From positions 42,857,501-42,921,500 of the forward strand of contig JAYKYS010000002.1 in the NCBI GenBank assembly GCA_036924285.1: a DNA stretch of 64,000 nucleotides, in the 5' to 3' direction. This DNA comes from Asterella californica. Lineage: Eukaryota; Streptophyta; Marchantiopsida; Marchantiales; Aytoniaceae. The position numbers and the translations under genes are program-made. The notes below the pieces were generated by a model. That model did no database searches, was not told where the DNA came from, and saw only the letters and a program-made list of their open reading frames with translations. Below are positions 22,603-35,178 of the stretch, piece by piece (the stretch's first letter is position 1; every line of letters starts with the position of its first letter).

Positions 22603-24586
22603 AAGTGACGAGGATGAAGGAGAAGGAGAGCTATCATTCTGCTCAAAGTAGAATCTGATCCTCTCTAAAAGGTCCGTCACCAAATGCATTCCAACCAGTA
22701 ATTCGAACGTTCTAATCCAAGTCTGTAGCATGTGATCCAACTGTGGTGACCTGCCAGAAAGAAAGGTCATGCTTACCAATCGCAGCTGCATGATCCGGAT
22801 TTCGGTGGTAGACTCAGGTGGAGAGACCACGGTCATATCATTTCAGATAACACGAAAAAACAGATACAAAAGTACCCAAAAAGTGGGTCGAAGAAGTTAA
22901 GGCATTGCAAGATTCTAGCTAAAAAGGTTCCAGGCAGACATTGCAGAGTGAGGTGGGGTACTCCATTTGTGGAACTGCAATAATATCGATGATCCAAAAT
23001 AACTACTTTCAGTTATCATCAATAGGCAGAAAAGGAATTATATCGTTGAGGAGGGCATGATCTCCTACTACTTACCGCACTTTACTGCCATTTCTTCGTA
23101 ACTGTTGTCAGTGTACACCTCAGTTTGTTCCAAGAAGAATGTTAACCTAGACACGATTCTCTTGTCCTTTTTTATACTCTTGCCTCTTAGTATACAAGAC
23201 AATCTGATTCACCATTTGCTGAAGCGAAACTAACATTCCGCATGTGCATGAAACGCGCAAAAGCTTAAGAATTTTCGAGCACTCAAAGAAACAAAGGAGA
23301 AGGAGTTGGAAGAAGAAACAAGCAACTAATTTACGTGACATCCAACCAACCAGAAGTGAGTTATTCAAGAATATTACTTTCGACCAGAGTTCTACTCCAG
23401 TCTTCTTTCCATGGATTCTGGGATTCGAGTATTGTGATTAGTTACGCTGTTCCGTTGAATCTAAGAGAATTCTAGTACTAGTTTCTCGTCAGAAAAGATA
23501 TTCGATCGTTTGCACACCTTGGGTATTGCTATGATGCTTGTCCCTTCGTTAGATATGTGTATCTCTTTAGCTTCAGGGTTGTGGAATTCATGCTGCCTCA
23601 CACAAAAAGGTTGGATTCCTAAGCTTGTCCATGTCTTAGAGCTTCTGTGTGCTCTCCGGACACTGATTTATATGTCTATAGTCTATCATTCGATCTTCTC
23701 CTTAGGTCTTGTATCCATCTACCAAGTGAGATAAAAAAACCAATAAAATCTTTTCACTTTAAAAAAAATCTTAGAAAATGATATGAATCCTTGGTTTCCA
23801 GAAGTAAGAAGATAAGTATCACGAGAAAAAGATGCTATGGTTGATATTCTAGCAGTAGCTCAAGATTCTTCTAGGGATTTCTGGTGTCTCTTTCTCATGC
23901 TTAGAGGTTGGATACACAGTTCTATCTTTATCTGACCGGATTAGAGAAAACACGAAGGACTGCTGGATCGTTAGCACAACTTGGGATCCAGCAAGGATCC
24001 CAAGGTGTTAAATATATGTGTCTCTTTAACCTAAGGATTATGAAATATCATAAAGTCTAATGATAATTTTGATCCTTAAAGTTATCTATGTCTTTGAGCT
24101 TTTGTGTGCTCTTAAGTCCTAAATTTTTATCCTAAAGTAAAATCTCTACGCATTGTCCTCTCTAGTCTTAAGATGGAGAAAAATGAAAAAAAATGCAGAG
24201 AGTCCTCTCCCATCTGAAGATGGAAGAGGTGAATATCCTTCCTCGCAGCCTTGTACAATGAAAGAAGAGAAGAAAAAATATTATTTGGGTTGAATCATTT
24301 GCTGTCTACTTAGTACATTAAGAGATAATGTGCATGAGCATCATTAAGTCGAAGTATCATCCGTAGCAGCTTTCATACATTAATACAAGTCAAAGACAAA
24401 TATAAATATAAATGCTTAGATTTGAGTTACTAAATTTAAAAAATAATTTAAATATTTCTGAACGAGGGAAACACATGTACCTTAGAAACATTGAAAATCC
24501 ATAATCGTAGTGAGTTAAACCGTTATCTATCCTATTATAATTGAACTTTTATTAACAAATAAAAATAAACTTTTTATTTAAAATAT
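22603..24586. other. Gene-free stretch
   Basis: No gene is supported. Part of a type 2 palindrome (CTCTCCCATCTGAAGATGG, then AAGAGGTGAATATCC) occurs alone at about 24204-24238. Confidence 0.5.
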
Positions 24587-24690
24587 TAATAACTAACCCT
24601 TCCTACGAGAAGAATTAGCGAATACATTACACCTCATGTACACTTCTAAGTGTACATGGGTGAATATTCTGTCTCCTGGATATTCACGGA
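24587..24690. repeat. Two-hairpin family member with a perfect inner hairpin
   Basis: A decayed type 1 palindrome (CTAACCCTTCCTACGAGAAG) is followed by CACCT, then a perfect 11-bp hairpin at 24635-24645/24648-24658 (CATGTACACTT), then GGGTGAATATTC. The hairpin sits inside the type 2 palindrome in place of its usual centre. Confidence 0.6.
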
Positions 24691-25964
24691 ATAATTCAAT
24701 AATATGCACGGAAAGCATAAGACAACGTACTTGCTGAGTTGTTGAAGACCCTAACCTTCTCCTTTCGGTCTGAACAATCTGATTCCTCATATTGGCCATC
24801 CGTCTGACGTTTGTGATGACCAAAGCAGTTCCCGCAGTTTGTTCACAAGACTCCACCATAGTTTGCAAGACACCGAAACAGCAACTTCCACATCGTCACG
24901 ACTCTTGCACATGCCGACGTACGCACTACAGACAAGAACACTTCAATCATGCGTATTCAAGCTAACTAGGCATCTGCTACTTTTAGATATATTAGGACGA
25001 ATATCAGAAGATATGACCCGAAATTGGTAATCTTCCATACAAAACCTTCAAGCGGAGTGTAGGGTATCTAAGGATAAAACAGAAAAAGAGAAAAACAAAA
25101 TCATCCTAGATAACCTCCATGTGGGGTCCAGTTAAAGACCCACTTGCATGGTCGTTGCTATTTTCGAAAACTTAGTGTTTTTGTTTGTTTTTTCGTGTTC
25201 GTTTTTTCGTCAGTCTGCTTGCGCCGAGCTGCCCTCGTACTTGCTTCGATTTCATTGTGCTGAATGCCGCCCCAAGTCAGCCAGAAGTTAAATATGCATG
25301 CTTCATGTTTTAGTTTAGCCCTTCACAGCCAGAAGTTAAAAGTTGATTCGACTATGTGGTTATCTCTACTTATCCTGCTTTTCTAGAAAAGTTGCCGCGG
25401 CACATTACACGGGATGCCGGATCTAGGCTGGCGCTGTAGCTTACCTGCGTCCAGCGGCTTTTGCCCCACAAGGTTAAGAAACCGTATCACGTATAATGCA
25501 ATACAGTGATTCTAACGGTTCTATCTCTTATGGAGTTACTTTAAGTGGAATCATGTAAACTCCAACTTGCAGATTTGAGCGCTAATAGAACAGGCCGTAT
25601 TTGTCTTATGCTGGACCCGTTCCGAAAGTCAAAAAGGAACCTGAGAAGGCTGAGAAGGAAGCGACGAGTCTACTTTACCTTTTCGAAGGACCACACCTTC
25701 CTCGCCTGGAAGGCTGCAAGTCCTTGGAGAGACCACGGGAGACAAAACAAGATATTTGGTTCGTGAAACGTCGACACTCATCGTCAAGGCTGCGTCAAGG
25801 CCACTTGTTGAGAGTTTGACGGCGTGCATAATTGAGGGAGTTTGGCGGCTCGCCGTATGCGTGGAGCACTGACTTGGAGTATGCATCACTTATCTCACTT
25901 AACTTGCGTTTGTAACTAGTTCGTCAGGGAGGTCTACTTAGAAATTTACTTGATCGGATTCTCA
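24691..25964. other. Gene-free stretch
   Basis: No gene, RNA or repeat is recognised. The short overlapping frames at 25545-25889 on both strands lack motifs. Confidence 0.45.
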
Positions 25965-26650
25965 ATATGCATGCTGGATTAACTTCTGGGGATCTTTTCT
26001 TCGCTTATTGTTATTGGGGAAGTATACAATATTAGAAAAAAATATCAACGAATATAAATAATTAAATTATCTTATAAATACCATCTATTAATCCATCCCT
26101 GAAAACATGAGGAGAAAAAGAGATAAACCATAAGTCATGAGTAGGGTGCCACGTTTCAAAATGTATAAGTTCGGGAAGCTATAGTCATTTATGCATTAAT
26201 TCAATATGAGTTTAATTTAATACTTAACCCTTCCTGCCAGAAAGATTTTTCTTTTCTTTTTAACTTTTCCTCACTTATTGTTATTGGGGAAATATATAAA
26301 TATTAAGAAAAAAATCAAACAAATATAAATAATTAAACTACTTTATAAATATCATCTATTAAACTTATCCCTGAAAACACAGGAAGAAAAGGAGATAAAC
26401 CATAAGTCATGAGTAGGGTGTCATGTTTCAAAATGTATAAGTTCGGGAAGCTATAGTCATTTAGGAATTAATTCAATATGAGTTTAATTTAATACTTAAC
26501 GCTTCCTGCCAGAAAAGGAGATAAACCATAAGTCATGAGTAGGGTGTCACGTTTCAAAATGTATAAGTTCGGGAAGCTATAGTCATTTATGAATTAATTC
26601 AATATGAGTTTAATTTAATACTTAACGCTTCCTGCCAGAAAGATTAGATA
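25965..26650. repeat. Tandem array of a two-hairpin family member (270-bp and 126-bp periods)
   Basis: Unit A starts with ATATGCATGCTGGATTAACT (compare 17858). Its block from CTTATTGTTATTGGGGAA at about 26004 recurs at about 26274, a period of 270. The final 126 bases of the unit (26391-26516, starting GGAGATAAACCATAAGTC) are repeated once more at 26517-26642. Each unit ends with TTTAATTTAATACTTAAC, then CTTCCTGCCAGAAAG, the left half and centre of the type 1 palindrome. The copies differ by few bases, so this expansion is recent compared with other members. Confidence 0.8.
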
Positions 26651-28980
26651 TGAAATTGAACGTTGTCGTGTGACGTGCTTTCTTATCTGGGAATACACCG
26701 GGTATCTAGCTGTAGAGAGTACGTGTCGCACTCCGTGACTCAGAACCAGCGACCATCCAAACCTCTCTCTGACCTCCAAGTACACTCTGAACCTATCTCG
26801 CTACGATATCCTCACGTCCTCTCGGCAGATCTCTCTCTTACTCGACTAGGAATAGAACCGGGGTAACAAGCACGGGCAACCTGTTCCTGCCATCACCGCA
26901 AGCACTCTTGGGTCTGCTGGTCATCACTCCAACCTCACCACAAAAGAAATACCAGCACTCTTAATAGAAAAGAAACTAAGCGCAACGTCCGCACACAAAT
27001 CCAAACCAAACCAACTAGGCGTACAAACAGGCATGCGAGTATGGAGAGGATCCAAACACAGACAATACTGTCAACAACTCTCCATACTCATGATAGAGTG
27101 CTCTGAAGCACTTGCAAAAATCTCCAGGTCGACCTGTTCTTCAAAGAATCTTAAATCTTGTGTTTTTTTCGGAGCAAAAACTTCTCAACTTCACGTCGCT
27201 GTCACTCCTCAACCATAACTTAGAATGAGATGAAACCAAGGCCAGTAGGTAACCTGTAGAATAATCTCTCTATTAAGATATTACATACAGAGAGATCATA
27301 TCTGAGTTGGCATCTATGTCCTGTCAAAGTTCGCTGATCATAACATTCATGATACTATTTCGACAGAACTTTGCTATTCGGTTCCTCACAAACCACTCGA
27401 CCAAAATGACTCTAACTTCTCAGGAAGCTAATGTGTCACCATCACTATCACTTTGTAAAATTTCACAAGCAGATCCTCAACCAAACTCTCGAAATGATCC
27501 AAGCCTTTTTTGTCAATGACACAAGACCAAATGCAGACCCTTGTGCACAAAAACAGCGTTTGTCTTCAACCCAATAATCCAAATGGTCTAAAATTTCACA
27601 GGTAGGTAGTTGATTGTACCTTCTCAGACCCTGGAAGGTTTCATAGCAAAATTCAACCTCAAACTCTCCATATCTCTCTCAATGTCTTCTGTTTACAGTC
27701 GCCTACTATCATAACCTCCAATTTGAGACACCCAACTTCAGCCGGCCATAACTTTTTCACTCCGGCTTTGGAATCAATTGATTTTGGAGTCCATCAGTAA
27801 TCCCATCTCAAGAGCTTTCTAGCAACAGTCAATTCATCTCCAGCAACCTCACAGAACTCTCAGAAAGTGAGAAAGACCTCACGGAAACAAAATTGATCAC
27901 GAATTTGACTCCCTCAGCTTCAATTGATCGAAACATTCTCATCCGTGCTTCAAATCAAAAAACTATTGAGTCCACGGGCATCCTCGTCTCCCAAGCTTTC
28001 CAACCATATCTCACACTCCACGAATGGACCACTGGAAGTGCCTCTAACCCTCAAAAACATGAAAGGAACTTGGTAGAAGATGATTGGTCAAACTTTCGAC
28101 CAATAAGAAATAAGTTGACAAAAAGAGGTTTTGTCTTTACTCACATGACAAACACAAGGAACGAATTTTTATCCAAGAGTACCATTTGGGCCTCAAAGCT
28201 TATATTGAACAAACTACAAACATGTGCCGTTGACGATACCGTTGGTCAAGGAGCACGTAGACATGAAGAACAAACTACGCTAAATATAGAGTCAGAATCC
28301 CAACTCTAAAACGGTTGACAATAAACGGAACAACAAAAAGGAACGGATGAAGCTATTATCTGGTTGTAATAATCCTCATCGAAATTTCTCATCACAAACT
28401 CCCGATGCGCCACCTTTGGTCTATTGTAGCAACGTATTTCGACCCAAGTGTTGAACGGAACTCTCGCTGGAAAGTTCAGATCCAATGGAGGATCCATACC
28501 ACATCAGAGCAAGATGTAGACAGTAAGATCCCAAACAGCGTCATAAGTGACAATGAGAAGAATGATAGGATCCGAAGTAGTCACACCGCAGCCATAAACG
28601 ACTCTCCTCAGTGAGCTACCATAAATATTCGAAAGTGATCCCGCGGCAGACAATGGATCTTAATGACAAATGGATGCGCAAGTGGAAGATCATGAGCACG
28701 AAAGGGCTCTCTGTTCATGCATACCACTCGCACTGCCGCTTACTTCATCCGATGATATTGATCACACTCACACTAGACTTGGATACTCTATACTCGATAT
28801 CCCAAGCTCCGCGCACCTCTCTTCTTATACATCAACCTCGCATATGACGACAAGAGTACTACCCTTATCTCCACTCAGCGGAGAGTACATAGATCATCCA
28901 CGTGGAGTCTTATCTTTTGACACGATAAGGTCCCAGTGGCTCCTCACCACCAAACACGTACGATAAGGATATGTGGTGGT
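26651..28980. other. LTR-like non-coding sequence, probably retroelement debris
   Basis: This is GC-richer than its flanks and free of sustained coding sequence. It includes phrases typical of plant LTRs, such as CAGCCGGCCATAACTTTTTC near 27740, and at 28498-28514 ACCACATCAGAGCAAG, whose last 11 bases match the ATCAGAGC end of an initiator-Met primer binding site. A minus-strand frame at 28306-28497 (63 codons, ATG) and a plus frame at 27893-28309 have no recognised homologues. I cannot define element ends or family. Confidence 0.3.
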
Positions 28981-29012
28981 TTCACACCCTAGTCAATCTG
29001 ACACGACAACGT
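28981..29012. other. Spacer before type 2 palindrome
   Basis: Short AT-rich spacer; nothing seen. Confidence 0.4.
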
Positions 29013-29060
29013 ATGGATATTTACCTCCTCCATCAAAAGATGGAAGAGATGAATATCCAT
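29013..29060. repeat. Type 2 palindrome of the two-hairpin family, isolated
   Basis: Arms 29013-29034 and 29039-29060 are 22 bases each with three transition mismatches and an AAAA loop. The left arm reads ATGGATATTTACCTCCTCC. It matches the type 2 palindromes that follow type 1 elsewhere, but no type 1 is next to it. Confidence 0.75.
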
Positions 29061-30641
29061 GTGGTATGAATCAAATATGTTAAATTCAAAGAGGTTAAAT
29101 CAATACGTTTATCGAGTTTGATCAGATCTTCTTTAACGCTTCTTCATTTGATCAGACTTTTGACTTGCACCAGTTTGTCATTTTGATGTTCGAGCCAGAT
29201 TAGACAATCCATATGAGTTTTTGGTATACGTTGTTATCTGATGAACTTGTAAGATTGACATAAATCAATATTACATCTTGAAATCTAGCACTTGAAATCT
29301 AGCACTTGAAATCAACATCACTTGGCTTCTACGGACCATCATGACAGTTTGAGATAGTTCGAGTACCGTAACTCTAACAAGTAAGGGGTCCGATCAAGTA
29401 ACGAAATGTTAAGAAGAGTTTGACCAAGTCCGACAAACATATTGAAATGTTAATCAACCAAATTCTTGACAGTTAACAAGATCATGGTATGGAGATCTAT
29501 CTAGACCGATGACAGAATGTCTAGAGTCTCTCAATCTCTTGCCCTTGCTTTCTTGTATAGGCTCCTCTTGTTTCTTGATAATTATTTTTCCAAAAAAAAG
29601 TTGTACCATCAAAATTTATTTCATAAAAGTCTGATGGTCATTTTTCAAACATTTACTACATGAAGGCTGGACCTACTATGTACATATCTTACAGATTTTT
29701 ATTTTCTGCTCTATCATTTATTATATTATCAGTTTCTAGTTCTACATATTCGATGATTGTTGATTTGTATGTTCTCCTCGTATCACACGTTTGGTTAGCA
29801 TCAATAGATCTCATAAGTACATTAGCAAGTGAGAAAAATTTAGAAGTTGTGTCGCATGTTTCATTCTAGACGTTCCATGTATAATCTCTGGAACCTCTAT
29901 GAAAATCTTGCTTCTGCTCAAGATCCATCTGGTTGGCTAGAACATCCTTTTCGTTGCTCGCATCCATGTACATGCACGTGCAATGGAGGCAACGTAGATG
30001 ATCTCTTCTGAATATCTTTTATGATAATCAACTTTGGATGAACAAAATAATTCTATAACGAGTCCACTAGTTTCATTTGGATGCCAGATTACATAAGTCA
30101 TATGGAGGATGTTGAGTGTTTTCAAGAGGAAAGCGCATAGTTCTGAAGCATGTACAAGGTGGACGATAAACGATGAGGGTTTCTGTAGTTATTGTATTCT
30201 AGAGCACATGGGACAATACTAGAATAGATCACTTCTACTTGTTTGTTGTATCAAAGGTTTCCAATAAACTATATAACTCTTTTTCATCTGCAAACATACT
30301 TTTAGTTACATTTTTACAATGTACATGATGAGATGCTCTTCATCTTCGTCCTTCATGCAACACTCGATCACATCTACATATGTATGTAAACCTCTATTTG
30401 TAATTATTTTCATGTAGACTTCATCTCTAACCGGTTTGTGTTTGTGCCGATCCAAAGTCACCATAATTCTCGTCTTCATGTTACAACGGTATGGGAAGGA
30501 ATACAAACTATGCATTGAAAATGAGGTGAAGACGATGTATTGTTAAGGATGATTTTGTAGTGAGAAAGATTTATGTACGAGGATATCGAGCAAGCTAGTC
30601 CTTTGTTCGGTAAGCTGCACTGCAAATAAGTTAGGGCTCAT
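29061..30641. other. Gene-free AT-rich sequence
   Basis: No supported gene. The short duplication CTAGCACTTGAAAT occurs twice near 29285-29310. Confidence 0.5.
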
Positions 30642-30760
30642 GTAAGCTAGGTATGAGGTTAAGCTGTGCTCCAGGTAAGCTAGACATGAGGTTAAGCTGC
30701 ATCCCATGTAAGCTAGACCTGAGGTTAAGCTGTGGCTTAGGTAAACTGGATCAGAGCTTA
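30642..30760. repeat. 33-bp tandem repeat, three units plus a partial
   Basis: Units 30642-30674, 30675-30707 and 30708-30740, each beginning GTAAGCTAG and containing GAGGTTAAGCTG, are followed by a partial fourth unit. A related unit may precede at 30610. As 33 is divisible by three, a minus-strand frame shows an 11-residue repeat, but it has no other sign of being coding. The same motif occurs inverted near 40650-40690. Confidence 0.85.
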
Positions 30761-31194
30761 AAATAGAAAGTTTTCTGGAAGCAGACAACTGATGATATCA
30801 TGTTGTAGAGCTTGCTGAGTGAGTCGAGCAAGACTTGAATTGGAGCGAATAGGACACCATGACAAAGATATTTGACTTAAGATTAGATGGAAAAGGTGAA
30901 AGAAGAAATGAGTGAGAACTGAAGGTTTGGTTTGAATGGAAATCTTAGTGTACCAACGTGTAGATTTTGATGCGTAGTATAGTCCAAGAACTTCAATCAA
31001 TAGAAAAAGATTTGTTATAACTAAGATATGCAGCTTTGAAGTAGTAAAAGTAGGAAATAGAAACAAAAGAAACCATGAAACCTTTCTTCTTTTCTTTTTT
31101 GTGTGTGTGTTGATTAGAGAGAGTTGGATAGCTCAGACTTATGATAAACAAGAGGTATGAGGTTCATATGTCCTTAGAACGTTTCTGATATTAG

Positions 31195-31445
31195 ATCATC
31201 AGATTATTCACACACATCTGGGATGGAACTACATGTCTGTCTCCGTTTGAAGATTACGATGGGTATGACTTCAGCTGTACCTAAGGGGGCTATTCACACA
31301 CAGCTTGGATGGCTGTACCTAGGGTGGCTATTCACACATAGCACTGCATGTTGATCCTTGTTGGAAGATTACGATAGGTGCAACTTCGGACGTACTTAGG
31401 ACGGGAGACAATATCTCCTTTATATGTAGTTTAAAGGAGATATTG
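31195..31445. repeat. About 130-bp duplication plus a perfect hairpin
   Basis: The string TATTCACACA, then GAAGATTACGAT and GGTRYRACTTC, then GTACYTARG, occurs from about 31199 and again from about 31327; an extra CTATTCACACACAGC lies between. A perfect 14-bp hairpin follows, arms 31409-31422 and 31432-31445 (CAATATCTCCTTTA). No gene is supported in 30761-33700. Confidence 0.65.
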
Positions 31446-33700
31446 CCTCCACGTGCAATGAAGTTCAAGCGATGGTTACCAAAAGATACTTGTGGATACC
31501 TACGAAAGATGATGATGGAAATACAAAAGAAGACTACCAAGGATACTAGGAGGAAATAGGGATCCATAATAAATGTTGATATAGTCCCAAGCTCTAGTAG
31601 ATCGACGGCTAACATTAGCCGGAGTGGTTAGGGTGGTTACAATTAGTTAGAGGGCTAACCCACCATTATGATTTCTCTTGTACTCACCCACAATATATAT
31701 ACATGGAGAGGCAAAGTCTCTCTCATCTCATTCCTAGTTTACTTTCCTTGTCTACTCGCTCTCTTTTGACTATGACCTTATCTAAACTTCACCCAAAAAA
31801 TTAACTCAAAAACTTCAATTTCATAAATAGAATTGATCTTGAACCGTGTAAAAGTATCTGGATGTAAAGTAGCCCTCCAACCTCAATTTCAGAATAGAAG
31901 TTGGACTCCAAACTGTTCTTTTCAACTCTTGATCTTCAAAACCTTCTAGATCTCTACTTGCAGATACAAACACACCAAAAGTGGTGGTGTTGGAACGGCC
32001 TCGTAAAATATTTGTTGGTGATACCATACAGATTTCTCCAAACAGACATCCACAGCAAAAGTTACATAGAGTTAAAGTTCAAATTCTCTCAAGCTCATTG
32101 CAGAACTTAGATTTCAGAATCGAGGTTCAAGACTATCTTAGATATACTTTCAAAGATCACACATCATCAACCCTGATATTAGAATCGAAGTTCAGGTACC
32201 TAGAACTGAATATCCAACTCGAGAAGTACTTTTTCACTCAAAGTTTTCACAATATGATTTATTTGAGTAAAAACTGTACAATTATCTTAGAATATCACAA
32301 CTCTCTGAATACTAGACAAAAAATAACACTTTTAATAGCGTTAGAAGCCTTTGTCAAACCTGTTCCAATGACACCAAAAGTGTTAACAACTAACACCTTA
32401 GTAAAAAGTTGAGTCTTTTATCCAACCCTATTGTAACTTCTATTTTGAAATCAAAGTTTTGTACTTTTTTTTCTCAACTTGAATTTTATAATCGCGGTTC
32501 TAGACCTAATCTCTGACTAAGTGCGTCGGGACTTGCCAAAGGATAAGCATGTAGTAAGTACATAGGCTCCTTCCCTGCTGCTTGTTATCAAGCACTTTCC
32601 TATTGCTAGGTCTCTTTCAGATAGACGGGAAGGTTATCATGCATTTTTGCAGCTTGATAGACTCAAAGAATGTCCGTTACAAAGCTGAATGTCTAGCTTT
32701 TATACCACATCGAGTTGTCTATTTGCCGTCCATATATCACATCTAAAAATAATGTCTCATCCATACGGCTTGCCAAGCGCCAGCCATGCATGTTGTCATA
32801 TCGACATCGACAAGCGATATCATCAACCGGTCACCATGTCAACATCTTCAATCCGCCTTAGTAAAATGTCATATCAGCAATATTTGTCAATCACCGATTG
32901 CCAGATCATCAAAAAGTGCCAAGTCAATAATTTTTCCAAGTCAGCTTTTTGACACATCAGATTTTTGATGTCACATCGGCTCTGTAGTCATCAAATCCCT
33001 AAAACTTCCAACCCACATAACTCTTTTAAGATGAGCATGTTGCGATGATTAAAAAACCAGTCTTGCATTACACAATGGTTTCTCTTATATGTATGTTTTG
33101 AGCAAGTTGGAGAAAAGTTAACTCCTAATCTCCTTTTTACCCACTAGCCGGTCCACAACACAACAACATATACATAGATAGAGCATTCATTGCGTGTATT
33201 AATGAAGATGTATCATAAATACTTGTTAGACTTTTCTAAGACGGATCAGGGACAAAAATATAAACATATAATACCATAAACAAAAATACTTTGTGATGGT
33301 TTTGAAAGATCAATACTGATTGAACATTACATTATGACCGCACAAGAATTGTCTTCCCACTTAAGTTGTTTTTTTCTTACCATGCAGTGCTTCATATGAT
33401 TGGGTGAAATAGCGCAAGAAATTAAGTATCAGCAAGGATGCAGAGACAGTGAATCTGTTCAACCAAGAAAAATAATTATTGTGGTTCCATGAGATCTCTC
33501 ATACAGAAATAAAATAAATTACTTTTGAGATGAAAAGAAGATTATGGAGAGTTCCTCGTATAATACATCCATATAGAGAGTGGTTTATGTTGATAAACCA
33601 TTATCCTTCAAAAGTTCATGTAACATGAACCATGTATGCTCTTTCCTGAATATTAACGTATTTATTACCAATCAATGTAAGTTTGTATCTTATAAAGACT
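31446..33700. other. Gene-free stretch
   Basis: The plus-strand frame 31981-32412 (143 codons) begins at a GTG-like context and has no recognised motif. I see nothing else. Confidence 0.45.
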
Positions 33701-33705
33701 AAATA

Positions 33706-33880
33706 GTGGCATATCAATTTCTTGATCCTAAACCAAACGTAAACAATAATTGATATAATTTCTGAGCTGAAAAAAGTCTAAACTGTGGCATATCAATTTC
33801 TTGATCCTAAACCAAACATAAACAATAGACTTCTATGCCTGAACAAATCCTAAAAAGTGGCATATCAGTTTCTAGAAAAA
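33706..33880. repeat. Tandem repeat of about 72-79 bp
   Basis: The block GTGGCATATCAATTTCTTG, then ATCCTAAACCAAAC and TAAACAATA, begins at 33706 and 33785. A shorter third copy of its first part begins at 33857. Periods are 79 and 72 bp. Confidence 0.8.
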
Positions 33881-35168
33881 ATGAAAGACTGGAAAACGAT
33901 CGCCGATTTATAAAAGAAAAATCAGAAAAAATCACAAAGAGAAAAAGAGCAAAATGATTTATCTGTATGTAATCTATCATCTGAACTGCATTACCTTTGG
34001 TTTATCATAAACTTATATTATATACCGTTCTGCATGAAACAAATATTTATGTAAGAAATATACACCCCTCTTATCGAAGCGTTTGTTGGTACTAATTCTG
34101 AGAAACCCGTAGGTATGTCCGTTCTGACAACAGATAACTCCGTTTTCCAACAAATAAAAAGTTATATTTTTAGAACTGAATATCATGTTTGTAAATGAGT
34201 ATAATTATCTTTAATCTTTTAAAATTTTATTCGGAATGTATATTCGCTTTCTACTGAAAGGTTATTTCTTTCACCTATCGTGTGAACTGCACCCACACGA
34301 AAGCGGCTCTAAGACACGCTTGGATCAAGGAGACAACATTTCATGGCTCCAGATTTCAAGACTCAAAACTACTCAACCGAAAGAAAGTGAAACAGTAGAA
34401 CTAGACCATGATTTACTGTCGAACAGATGAAGGTAAATGCTGGGTCACGTAGAATGTGTCCTCGGGTGAGAAAGCGAACGTACTAAATTTAACCTAGACT
34501 CAGGTTTAATCTTCCAGTGGTTAAATGAAGACGTCTCAGGGTCGTTTAGAGTCTGTCTCAAACACGCTCTACGTCAACCCTGATCCAACTTCCGATACAG
34601 TTGTGCAAGTTGAAGGAGACGTGGGAGCGAACCACGAGGCAGGTATAGACTTGATCGCTCCCTTGCGCCATAGTTTACCGAGAACCTTGGTGATGGCGCT
34701 TCCTTGATCATCTACCGTTTGCCATGTAAACATGGCAAAACAATAGGTTTCCTTCCTTCTAAAAGTGAAATCGCAGTTTTCTTTTCCCAGCAACCGGTAG
34801 TTTATCTGCGTACCACGTTCATTTTAGAAATAAATTTAGAAATAAAGAACATGACTGTTACACGTGAACGGGTGACCGATGGTAACTTGTGTAGAGGCTG
34901 ATCAAAGCAGCCACAGCTGTAAGAGCCTGATCAAGTGAAAACAATGGCGCAGGGGCCGATCAAGTCTATACTTTGCACCACAAGGTCAATAACTTGACCG
35001 TGTTAGCTTGCGTGGCTGAGGTATGCCGGCAAGTGGGCTAGACCATGTTCGGTTGTTTAGGCCGGGGCCGCCGGGCAACTACTATTTTATTCTCCACCTG
35101 AATCACACTCAGCATTATATCTTCTGTACATCCAAAGATCCAAAGCATATCCGAAGGTGAAGCATAGG
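33881..35168. other. Gene-free stretch
   Basis: No gene is supported. Around 34890-35000 the phrase GATCAAG recurs in short loose repeats. Confidence 0.4.
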
Positions 35169-35178
35169 TCTGATACCA
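35169..35178 (-). other. Possible LTR-retroelement primer binding site
   Basis: The + strand reads TCTGATACCA, identical to the last ten bases of plant initiator-Met tRNA, so the minus strand carries TGGTATCAGA as in the binding site of many LTR retroelements. No matching LTR pair or coding region is visible, so this is at best a solo-LTR junction. Confidence 0.3.

Noticed and set aside
22507..22836. 109-codon minus frame starting at an ATG
   Set aside because: Its last third is the two-palindrome repeat and the rest has no homologue or splice partner that I can see.
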